Source of the DNA: Porphyrobacter sp. UBA7686
Lineage (GTDB): Bacteria > Pseudomonadota > Alphaproteobacteria > Sphingomonadales > Sphingomonadaceae
Direction of reading: 5' to 3'
Assembly: GCA_002482865.1 (NCBI GenBank)
Contig: DLGU01000177.1
Location: 12,339-26,160, forward strand
DNA length: 13,822 bases
Shown piece by piece: positions 5,772-12,844 of the stretch (its first letter is position 1; each line of letters opens with the position of its first letter). The translations under genes and the position numbers were made by a program. The notes beneath the pieces are model-generated. The model worked only from the letters and a program-made list of their open reading frames with translations. It was not told the DNA's origin and made no database searches.

Positions 5772-8700
5772 ATGACTGCCCTGCACCGCACGCTTCTTGC
5801 CGGTACGGCGCTTGCCGCCATTGCGCAGCCGCTCGCCGCTCAGACCGTCATCAGCACCGCGCGCACGACGCCGGTCGTGACCTCGACTGTGAACAGCGGG
5901 CAGCCTAATGACGTGCGGATCGAGACCGCAGGCTCGGTCACCGTGACCAGCGGTACAGCGGTGACGGTCGACAGCAACAACGCGGTCACCAATGCGGGCA
6001 ATATCACAATCAGCAACGCCAATGATGCGACCGGCATTCTGGTGACCGGCCCGCGCACGGCCAACATCACCAATACCGGCACGATCACGATCGACGAGAC
6101 CTATACCCCCACCGACAGCGACAATGATGGCGACATTGACGGGCCGTTCGCGATTGGCAGCGGCCGCACCGCGATCCGCATTGATGGCGCGCTGACCGGT
6201 AATCTCGTCCACTCCGGCACGATTGTGGTCGAGGGCAACAATTCCGCTGGCATCCGCGCCAGTGGCCCGATCACCGGCACTGTCACGCATGACGGCAAGA
6301 CCACTGTGACCGGCAACAATTCGGTCGGCGTTGCGGTTGGCAATGTTTCCGGCAATGTCCGGCTGGCGGGTGAGATCACTGCGCGCGGAGCCAATGTGCA
6401 GGGCGCGGTGCTGGGCGGCAATCTTGGCGGCGCACTGCGGGTGCAGAGCGCCATCACTGTCAGTGGCTATCGCTCGGTCCCGGCCCCTGCCGACGTTTCG
6501 CGGCTCGATGCCGACGATCTACTGCAAGGCGGCAGCGCATTGGTGATCGAAGGCAATGTCGCCAAGGGCATCATCTTCGAAATCGCCCCGGCCGACCTCG
6601 TCACCACCGATAATGACGAGGACAAGGACGGGATCGAGGACGCCAAGGAAGGCAATACCCGGATCATTGCCTATGGCGCGGCGCCCGCGGTGCAGATCGG
6701 CGGGACGAGCAATATCGCCATCGGCGCGACCGAGGGCACGGCCAACAACTTCGGCGTCGTCATGGCTGGCACGATCCTGGGAGACGGGGTCTATGCCGGC
6801 GTGAACGGCACGGGCATGCGGATCGGCGGGCGCGGCGGGAACGTGACCATCGCCAACGGGATGCAGATCAACGGCCAGATCGGTGCCGCCGCGCGCGGAG
6901 CCAATGCGACCGCTCTGGAGCTGGCGGCAGGCACCACCGTGCCAATTCTGAGCAACGGCGGGACCATCGCCGCGACGGTCTCCGGCACCACCACGGGCGA
7001 TGCGACCGGGGTGCTGATCGGGGCAGGCGCGTCGCTCCCGGTGCTGCGCAACTCCAAGTCGATCACGGCGACCACTGTGTCCGGCGGCGGAGCCTTTGCC
7101 ATCGTTGACCGGTCCGGCACGCTCGGGCTGATCGAGAACAGCGGCGCGATCAGTGCGAGCGGCGCGCTGGCAACCTCGAACCGCAATGTCGCGATCGACC
7201 TTTCGGCCCGCACCGGTGACAGCATCGTCCGCCAGACCGTGGTTGCCGCCGGCAATACCGCCCCCTCGATCATCGGCGATATCCGCTTCGGCAGCGGTTC
7301 CGACCTGCTCGATCTGGCCGACGGCGTGGCAAGCGGCACTGTCAGCTTCGGCGGCGGCACCAACCGCTTCCAGATGAGCGGCGATGCGGCCTTCAGCGGC
7401 ACGGTTGATTTCGGCGGCGGGGCAGGCACGCTGTCAATCGCCAACACCGCTGGGTTCGGCGGGCGGCTGGTGAATGCGCAGAATGTCGCAGTCGGACTTA
7501 GCGGCGGGACGCTCGCGCTGAACGGCCCGACCACCATCGCCAGCCTCGATGTCGGCGCGACCGGCGTGATCGGCGCGACGCTGGGCGGGGCAGCAGGCAG
7601 CGACACCGCGATCACCGTCACCGGCAATGCCACCTTTGCGAGCGGCTCCAAAATCCGCATCCGCCTATCCGACCTCAACACCGCAGGGGGCACCTATGCG
7701 GTGATTTCGGCCGGAAGCCTGACCGGCGCGAGCAACCTGACCGCTGATTCTGCGCTGGTGCCGTTCCTCTACAAGGCCGCTCTGGCGGTGAATGGCAACA
7801 CCATCAACGTCGCGATCAACCGCAAGGCAACCGGCGAGCTCGGCCTCAACACCGCCGAAAGCGGGGCTTTCGACAAGCTGTTCATCGCGCTGGCCGAGGA
7901 CGACAAGGTCGCCGACCTGTTCCTGTCGATCGGCACGGCGGAAGTGTTCCAGGCCTATGTCGCCCAGACCCTGCCCGATTATGCGGGCGGCACCTTTGAA
8001 GGCCTGTCGAGCGGTCTGCGCGCCTTTGACCGGCACTTCATGGACCCCAACTCGCCGTTCGATGAAGAAGGCAAGTTCCGCATCATCGCCGATTTCGCCA
8101 ACTGGAATTCCGAAAAGGATCGCGGGCAATCGGCGGCCTTCGATCTCAACGGCCTCGGTTTCCGCGGCGGTGTGGAATACCTTAGCAAGTTCGGCGCGAT
8201 TGGCGTGACGGGCAGCTGGCTGTGGAGCAAGCACACCTCCGGCCCGTTCGACAATTCGGTGCTGGGTGACAGCTACGAAGGCGGCGTCCACTGGCGCGGC
8301 AAGTTCGGCCCGGTGATCGGCTTTGCGCGCGTCGGCGCGGGTAAGTCGGACTTCTCGGGCAGCCGCGTGTTTGCGGGCGGGACTGGGGAGGATGCGGTCA
8401 ACCTCACCATCAACCGCGACTGGAGCGGCGATTTCGTCTCGGCCAGCGGCGGCGTTTCGATTGAAGGCGGCGGCCAGTTCTTCTTCTTCCGTCCGTCGCT
8501 GGTGGTCGATTACCTGCGCTTGAAGGAAGATGGCTACGAGGAAACCGGCGGCGGCGATGCACTGGACCTGACGGTCGAGGGCCGGTCGAGCAAGGAAGTC
8601 GGCATCAATGGCGGCGTCACGGTCGGCGTCGACATGTGGGGTATGCAGGCGCGCGACACCGGCTGGTTCCGCATCGAGGCCGAAGGCGGCTGGCGCGAAT

Positions 8701-8912
8701 TGCTAACGAGCGATCTGGGCGCAACCCGGGCGCAGTTTGGCGAAGGAGCTCAGTTCACGCTGACCCCGGAAGGGCGCGACAGCGGCTGGTACGCCCGCGC
8801 CCGCGCGCTGGGCGGGGATGGCAGTTACAAGATCGCCGGTGAAGTCGGGCTGGAGAACCAGTTCGGCAATATCGGCTACAGTTTGCGTGCGTCGATCCGC
8901 TTCGGCTGGTGA
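5772..8912 (+). CDS. Type Va autotransporter with beta-helix passenger and C-terminal beta-barrel
   Basis: This 1046-residue protein should cross the inner membrane by Sec, insert its barrel in the outer membrane and display its passenger outside the cell. Signal peptide: about 1-24, ending in LAAQ. Passenger: about 25-690, made of short Gly/Asn/Thr-rich repeats with alternating valine and isoleucine (TNAGNITI, ITNTGTITI, LVHSGTIVVEGNNSAG), typical of a right-handed beta-helix. Two exact DxDxDGxxD calcium-type loops interrupt it, at 115-123 and 282-290. Autotransporter beta-domain: about 765-1046, starting near KFRIIADFANW and ending in SIRFGW, an aromatic terminus as needed for barrel assembly. 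No protease triad or lipase motif was recognised, so an adhesin or surface-structure role is more likely than an enzyme. The start at 5772 is chosen for its AGGAG site and signal peptide; an upstream in-frame ATG at 5730 would put 14 polar residues before the signal. It probably belongs to the upstream signalling locus. Confidence 0.93.
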   Translation: MTALHRTLLAGTALAAIAQPLAAQTVISTARTTPVVTSTVNSGQPNDVRIETAGSVTVTSGTAVTVDSNNAVTNAGNITISNANDATGILVTGPRTANITNTGTITIDETYTPTDSDNDGDIDGPFAIGSGRTAIRIDGALTGNLVHSGTIVVEGNNSAGIRASGPITGTVTHDGKTTVTGNNSVGVAVGNVSGNVRLAGEITARGANVQGAVLGGNLGGALRVQSAITVSGYRSVPAPADVSRLDADDLLQGGSALVIEGNVAKGIIFEIAPADLVTTDNDEDKDGIEDAKEGNTRIIAYGAAPAVQIGGTSNIAIGATEGTANNFGVVMAGTILGDGVYAGVNGTGMRIGGRGGNVTIANGMQINGQIGAAARGANATALELAAGTTVPILSNGGTIAATVSGTTTGDATGVLIGAGASLPVLRNSKSITATTVSGGGAFAIVDRSGTLGLIENSGAISASGALATSNRNVAIDLSARTGDSIVRQTVVAAGNTAPSIIGDIRFGSGSDLLDLADGVASGTVSFGGGTNRFQMSGDAAFSGTVDFGGGAGTLSIANTAGFGGRLVNAQNVAVGLSGGTLALNGPTTIASLDVGATGVIGATLGGAAGSDTAITVTGNATFASGSKIRIRLSDLNTAGGTYAVISAGSLTGASNLTADSALVPFLYKAALAVNGNTINVAINRKATGELGLNTAESGAFDKLFIALAEDDKVADLFLSIGTAEVFQAYVAQTLPDYAGGTFEGLSSGLRAFDRHFMDPNSPFDEEGKFRIIADFANWNSEKDRGQSAAFDLNGLGFRGGVEYLSKFGAIGVTGSWLWSKHTSGPFDNSVLGDSYEGGVHWRGKFGPVIGFARVGAGKSDFSGSRVFAGGTGEDAVNLTINRDWSGDFVSASGGVSIEGGGQFFFFRPSLVVDYLRLKEDGYEETGGGDALDLTVEGRSSKEVGINGGVTVGVDMWGMQARDTGWFRIEAEGGWRELLTSDLGATRAQFGEGAQFTLTPEGRDSGWYARARALGGDGSYKIAGEVGLENQFGNIGYSLRASIRFGW

Positions 8913-8919
8913 CGCGCGC

Positions 8920-8964
8920 GGGTGCCGGCTTTGCTATGCCCCCCCGCACGTTGGGCCGGCACCC
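8920..8964. terminator. Perfect 10-bp inverted repeat between convergent genes, likely terminator
   Basis: GGGTGCCGGC (8920-8929) is matched exactly by GCCGGCACCC (8955-8964). The 25-base loop includes a run of seven C. The repeat starts eight bases after the autotransporter stop and ends 31 bases from the RibB-like stop on the opposite strand, so it can serve both directions. There is no T-run after either arm and the loop is long, so efficient intrinsic termination is not certain. Confidence 0.55.
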
Positions 8965-8994
8965 ACCTTCATCTTGGCCCCCAGCTAGGCCCGT

Positions 8995-9609
8995 TCAGAC
9001 CCGCGCCGATTCCAGCCGAGCGATCAATCCACTGATTTCGGCGACGGCCAGATCATAGGCCGCGATAAGCTCGCCGATATCGTCGATCCGCGCCATCTCG
9101 CCATCATCGCGCATGATCGAACAGATCACCGCCGCATCGCCCGCACCCGCCATCCGGGCCAGATCAATTGCGGCCTCGCACGCCGCCGGACGGGCTAGCA
9201 CGCCGCCGCTCTGGCCGATCAGGGGGAAGACATGGCCGGGGGAGTGGATGTCCGACGAACTCGCCCCGTCGGCCATCGCAACCTTGACGGTATGCGCCCG
9301 GTCGGCGGCAGAAATGCCGGTGGAAACGCCCTCGGCAGCCTCGATCGAGCGGGCGAAAGGCCGCCCGGTCTGACGCGCGGTGCCGGGGTTCACCAGGGTG
9401 AGACCCAGCTGATCGGCACGCCCCGGCGTGACCGCCAGACAGATCAACCCACGCCCGTGGGTGGCCATGAAATTGATCGCTTCGGGCGTGACATGCTTTG
9501 CAGCACACATCAGGTCGATGTCCCCGCCGCGCAGCCGGTCGCCCGAAATCACCACGATCCGCCCCGCGGCAACAGCGGCAAGCGCCGCGTCCAAATCCGC
9601 GCTTGTCAC
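8995..9609 (-). CDS. Divergent 3,4-dihydroxy-2-butanone-4-phosphate synthase (RibB) homologue with altered active site
   Basis: RibB converts ribulose 5-phosphate to 3,4-dihydroxy-2-butanone 4-phosphate plus formate, the four-carbon precursor of riboflavin. This 204-residue protein has the single-domain length and family signatures: TPEAINFMATHGRGLICL (about 41-58), IEAAEGVSTGISAADR (89-104) and PGHVFPL (124-130). The acidic loop normally reading DDEDRENEGD is instead GDRLRGGDID (23-32). By my gapless alignment the metal-binding Glu (E. coli Glu38) becomes Gly28 and Glu40 becomes Asp30, while Arg27 and Asp32 are kept. The usual Arg before PGHVFPL is Ser123, and the HTE triplet is ACE (143-145). 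His126 and Glu145 remain. Activity as a normal DHBP synthase is therefore doubtful, and no ribA half is fused. The start is a GTG overlapping the stop of the FMN reductase gene (GTGA), so it is translationally coupled as the last gene of the operon. Confidence 0.85.
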   Translation of the reverse strand: MTSADLDAALAAVAAGRIVVISGDRLRGGDIDLMCAAKHVTPEAINFMATHGRGLICLAVTPGRADQLGLTLVNPGTARQTGRPFARSIEAAEGVSTGISAADRAHTVKVAMADGASSSDIHSPGHVFPLIGQSGGVLARPAACEAAIDLARMAGAGDAAVICSIMRDDGEMARIDDIGELIAAYDLAVAEISGLIARLESARV

Positions 9610-10178
9610 GCCAGATCCCTCCCGGCCGCAAAGCTCTTGGCGCCGAGCACCACCTGCTTGCCGACCAGTTCCAGCTGCCCCCGCGCGCGTTCATCCAAGC
9701 ATTCGCCATCGGGGGAGAACAGCCCGCGATAGGTGCGGATTGTCGCCCCCATCGGGGTCGGCCAGCCGCGCAGGGCATGGGTGATCGCCCGCATGGTGAG
9801 CAGGGTGCTCATCGACGCCTGATCGCCGAACGCGGTGGCAATCAGACCGACCGCGCGGCCATCGAGATAGGGCCGCTCGTCCCGGCTGAGGTCCTCAAGG
9901 TAATCGAGCGCGTTCTTGACCACGCCCGAAATCGTGCCGTGATATCCCGGCGCAGCTATCAGCAAGCCATCAGCCGCGCGCACGGCTGCGACCATCTCTG
10001 CTCCTTGCGAGGGATCATGCAGCGGCCCAAGATAATGCGGCAGCGCGGTCAGATATTCGCCGCCGAACACCGTCACCTCGGCTCCATCCGCCGCCGCAAT
10101 ACTGGCGGCGAGTCGCAGCGCCTGCTCGGTGGACGAGCCGGGATTGACCGTGCCGCCAAGGGCTACGATTCGGGTCAT
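9606..10178 (-). CDS. NADPH-dependent FMN reductase (flavodoxin-like fold)
   Basis: This 190-residue cytoplasmic oxidoreductase should use NAD(P)H to reduce FMN, often to feed a flavin-dependent monooxygenase or desulfonating enzyme. The N-terminal strand and phosphate-binding loop are visible (IVALGGTVNPGSST, 4-17). So is the second flavin contact, APGYHGTISGVVKNALDYLE (about 76-95), which matches the P-x-Y-H-G-x-x-S-G-x-x-K-N-A-L-D signature of the SsuE/MsuE/ArsH-like family. The ATG at 10178 is chosen over a longer frame because AAAGGA lies about ten bases upstream and the fold begins at once. Its start overlaps the glpD stop (ATGA) and its stop overlaps the start of the RibB homologue. 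No monooxygenase partner is encoded in the window, so the user of the reduced flavin is unknown. Confidence 0.87.
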   Translation of the reverse strand: MTRIVALGGTVNPGSSTEQALRLAASIAAADGAEVTVFGGEYLTALPHYLGPLHDPSQGAEMVAAVRAADGLLIAAPGYHGTISGVVKNALDYLEDLSRDERPYLDGRAVGLIATAFGDQASMSTLLTMRAITHALRGWPTPMGATIRTYRGLFSPDGECLDERARGQLELVGKQVVLGAKSFAAGRDLA

Positions 10179-11665
10179 GCGGGGGTAATCCTTTCGGTGA
10201 TGTAGGCAGCGAGCCGCGCGGTTTGCGCGTCCGTGAAATGCAGGCCGAGCTTGGTCCGTCGCCACAGCACGTCAGCGGCAGTGCGGGCCCATTCGTAAGC
10301 GATGAGGTATTCGACTTCCGCCGCCGTTAGCCCGTGGCCGAAAGCCTCACCCAAATCCGCTGCGCTTTCGGCCTCGCCGAGGAAGGTGGCGGCTGAAGTG
10401 CCGTAAAGCCTGATCAGGCGGTGGGCCTCGACCTCGCCCAGAAACGGATAGCGCGCGGCCAGATCGGCGGCGAGGGCAGGGGCATCGAAGCGCCCGAAAT
10501 CGCCGCCGGGCAGGAACGCCTTGCCGGTCCAATCCTCACCTTCCAGCACTGTGAGGAAGGGCTCAAGCTGACGGATCGCCTCGGCGGCGAGTTCGCGATA
10601 GGTGGTGATCTTGCCGCCGAACACGGAGAGCAGCGGAGCCGCACCGTCCGCTCCGCCATCGAGTTCGAAGCTGTAGCCGCGGGTCGCTGCCTCGGGCTTC
10701 CCCGAACCATCGTCGATCAGCGGGCGCACGCCGGAATAGGTCCAGACGACATCAGCAGGCGTTACGGGCTTACGGAAATACTCCGACGCGCCCGCGCACA
10801 GATAAGCGATTTCCTCCGCACTGGCGCGCACTTCGTCGAGGCTGCCGTCGTGATCGACATCGGTGGTGCCGATCAGGGTGAAGTCCTGTTCGTAGGGGAT
10901 CGCGAAGAATATCCGCCCGTCGGGTAGCTGGAAGAAATAGGCGTAATCGTGGTCGAACAGCTTGCGCACCACGATGTGCGAGCCGCGCACCAGTCGCATC
11001 TTCTGCGCTGTAGGCTCGCCCGCGCGGCCCAGCAGGTCGAGCACACGCGGCCCAGCAGCATTGACGACGGCGCGGGCGTGGAAGGTCTCGCCCCCCGCTT
11101 CGATCCGCCAATGCTCGCCCTCGCGGGTAAGCGCTGTCACCTCGCAGCGGGTACGCACCTCGGCGCCGCGATCCGCCGCGTCACGGGCGTTGAGGACGAC
11201 GAGCCGCGCATCATCCACCCAACCATCGGAATAGGCAAAGGCGCGGGTGTATTCCGGCTTGAGCGGCACACCGGCCGGGTGCCGGGTCAGGTCGATCCCC
11301 TCGGCAGAGGGCAGATATTTCCGCCCGCCGATATGGTCGTAGAGGAACAATCCGAGCCTCAGCAGCCAGCGCGGTCGCAGGCCGGGGCGGTGGGGGAGGA
11401 TGAAGCGCAGCGGCCAGATGATGTGCGGCGCGATGCCCCACAGCACCTCGCGCTCGGTCAGAGCCTCACGTACCAGCGCAAATTCGTAATGTTCGAGGTA
11501 GCGCAAGCCGCCGTGGATTAGCTTGGTGGAATTGGACGAGGTGCCTTCCGCCAGATCGCCGCGTTCCAGCAGCAGCACCTTGGCCCCGCGCCCGGCGGCA
11601 TCGCGGGCAATCCCGGCGCCGTTCACGCCGCCGCCGATCACTGCAAGGTCGAACACATCGGGCAT
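10175..11665 (-). CDS. glpD: Aerobic glycerol-3-phosphate dehydrogenase
   Basis: GlpD is a FAD enzyme at the inner membrane face that oxidises sn-glycerol 3-phosphate to dihydroxyacetone phosphate and passes electrons to quinone. The 496-residue length matches E. coli GlpD (about 501). The FAD-binding fold is at the N-terminus (DLAVIGGGVNGAGIARDAA, about 6-24), followed by the family signature SSNSTKLIHGGLRYLEHYEF (about 43-62). Later signatures include RLVRGSHIVV, FAIPYEQDFTLIGTTDVD and GVRPLIDD, then FGGKITTYRELAAEA near the end of the catalytic part, and a C-terminal helical domain with YEWARTAADVLWRRTKLGL. The ATG at 11665 shares its A with the yeiH stop (TGATG); a GTG at 11680 is an alternative. 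GlpK and GlpF are not beside it, so glycerol 3-phosphate would come from lipid turnover or from kinases encoded elsewhere. Confidence 0.96.
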   Translation of the reverse strand: MPDVFDLAVIGGGVNGAGIARDAAGRGAKVLLLERGDLAEGTSSNSTKLIHGGLRYLEHYEFALVREALTEREVLWGIAPHIIWPLRFILPHRPGLRPRWLLRLGLFLYDHIGGRKYLPSAEGIDLTRHPAGVPLKPEYTRAFAYSDGWVDDARLVVLNARDAADRGAEVRTRCEVTALTREGEHWRIEAGGETFHARAVVNAAGPRVLDLLGRAGEPTAQKMRLVRGSHIVVRKLFDHDYAYFFQLPDGRIFFAIPYEQDFTLIGTTDVDHDGSLDEVRASAEEIAYLCAGASEYFRKPVTPADVVWTYSGVRPLIDDGSGKPEAATRGYSFELDGGADGAAPLLSVFGGKITTYRELAAEAIRQLEPFLTVLEGEDWTGKAFLPGGDFGRFDAPALAADLAARYPFLGEVEAHRLIRLYGTSAATFLGEAESAADLGEAFGHGLTAAEVEYLIAYEWARTAADVLWRRTKLGLHFTDAQTARLAAYITERITPA

Positions 11666-12759
11666 CAGATCATCCACCACGCAAAGCCCAGCGCCGCTGC
11701 GAGCGAGGCAATGGTCGCCGCCAACACCGGCATGACCGACCGCCAGCCCAATCCGAGCAGCAGGTCGGTCCGCGTCCGCATTGCAGTGGCGGTGACGGCC
11801 AGCAGCAGCAAGGTCTTTGACAAGGTCAGCGCGTGGCCCGCAAGATCAGCGGGCAGGGTGACAAGCGAATTGACCCCCACCAGCGCAAGGAAGGCAAGGA
11901 TGAAGCCCGGCAGCAGCGGCACGCGCGTCCGGCCCACGCCTTCGGGCAGCGGTTCGGCGCGCGCGATCCACAGCGCGGCGAGCGTCACCAGCGGGGCGAG
12001 CAGCGCGACACGGGTGAGCTTCACCACGGTCGCCTGCGCGCCGGCTGCGTCCGACACGGCGAACCCTGCGCCAATCGCCTGCGCCACATCATGGATCGAT
12101 GCGCCGACCAGGAACCCGGCCTGCGCATCGTTAAAGCCGAGCATCCGGGTGAGCGGCGGATAGGTAACGAGCGCAATCGCGCTGGCGGCTGCTAGGATCA
12201 CCAGCGTCAGGGTGAAAAGCGCCTGATCGATCCGCTCGCGCCCGATCACGCCATACAGCGCCAGCGCTGCCGAAGCGCCGCAGATCGCGGTTGCCCCGCC
12301 GCCGAGCAGGCCGACAGATTGGCTCTGTCCGGTCAGGCGCGCGGCAGCGAGCGCGGCGATCAGTGCGGCACCCATCACCAGCGCGAGGCCGAGGAACGGC
12401 ACCAAACCCATCGCCATCACCTGCATCGCGGTGACCTGCACGCCGAGCAGCACAATCCCTGCGCGCAGGCCGTGGCGCGACACCCAGTCGAGCCCGTCAT
12501 GGGTGCGAGGGTCTGTGGCCGCAAAATTCATCGCAAGGCCGAGCAGCAAGCCCGCTAGAATGATCGGGACCCCGTAATTCTGGCTGAGCCACGCAGCGGC
12601 GGCCCCGGCAATGGCACAGATCGCCAAGCCGGGGATGAAGCGGGACAGCGGCTTTTTCTCGGCCTTGGCAGCGGCGGCAGCAGCCGTATCGGCGAGCATG
12701 ATCTCGCCGAACAGGTCGCCGGCAAAAGCCTCGTAATCGGGGCGCGCATCGCGCTTCAT
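11665..12759 (-). CDS. yeiH: YeiH/UPF0324-family putative sulfate/sulfite exporter
   Basis: This is a 364-residue polytopic inner-membrane protein of the Cons_hypoth698 family, annotated as putative sulfate exporters. Some members accompany taurine or sulfonate breakdown, but the substrate is not firmly established in general. A charged cytoplasmic N-terminus (about 1-38) is followed by roughly ten hydrophobic helices. Signatures are RHGLRAGIVLLGVQ (about 94-107), ICGASAALAL in a mid-protein helix pair, GFLVGASIHDVAQAIGAGF (about 215-233) and VVKLTRVALLAP. The length fits E. coli YeiH (about 349) plus a longer N-terminus. No LysR regulator, which often lies next to yeiH, is present. It is first in a chain of overlapping genes, with 85 bases separating it from the MFS gene upstream. 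The link to an FMN reductase hints at sulfur metabolism but does not prove it. Confidence 0.92.
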   Translation of the reverse strand: MKRDARPDYEAFAGDLFGEIMLADTAAAAAAKAEKKPLSRFIPGLAICAIAGAAAAWLSQNYGVPIILAGLLLGLAMNFAATDPRTHDGLDWVSRHGLRAGIVLLGVQVTAMQVMAMGLVPFLGLALVMGAALIAALAAARLTGQSQSVGLLGGGATAICGASAALALYGVIGRERIDQALFTLTLVILAAASAIALVTYPPLTRMLGFNDAQAGFLVGASIHDVAQAIGAGFAVSDAAGAQATVVKLTRVALLAPLVTLAALWIARAEPLPEGVGRTRVPLLPGFILAFLALVGVNSLVTLPADLAGHALTLSKTLLLLAVTATAMRTRTDLLLGLGWRSVMPVLAATIASLAAALGFAWWMI

Positions 12760-12844
12760 GCCGTCCAGCCTACCTTATGTCTCACGGTGTCATAGCCCTA
12801 CTCCGCAAGCCTGTTGAATGCAACCGCACCGGCGCCTTGGACGG
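12760..12844 (-). other. Gap upstream of yeiH, possible operon promoter
   Basis: These 85 bases separate the MFS stop from the yeiH start on the same strand. The best promoter-like pair read on the minus strand is TTCAAC (12818-12813) and TATGAC (12794-12789) with an 18-base spacer, a poor match to sigma-70. A weak AAGGTAGG ribosome site precedes the yeiH ATG. No terminator hairpin for the MFS gene was seen, so read-through is possible. Confidence 0.2.

Noticed and set aside
5148..6290. 380-codon minus-strand open frame across the receptor/autotransporter junction
   Set aside because: It is antisense to two well-supported genes, has no recognisable domain, and its composition reflects high-GC codon bias of the opposite strand.
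6000..7500. DNA tandem repeat or CRISPR-like array in the autotransporter passenger
   Set aside because: The repeats are degenerate at both DNA and protein level and in frame, as expected for beta-helix coils; there are no constant repeats with unique spacers.
6791..7693. 300-codon minus-strand open frame inside the autotransporter gene
   Set aside because: The Pro/Ala/Ser/Thr-rich translation mirrors the repetitive plus-strand passenger; there is no ribosome site or known motif.
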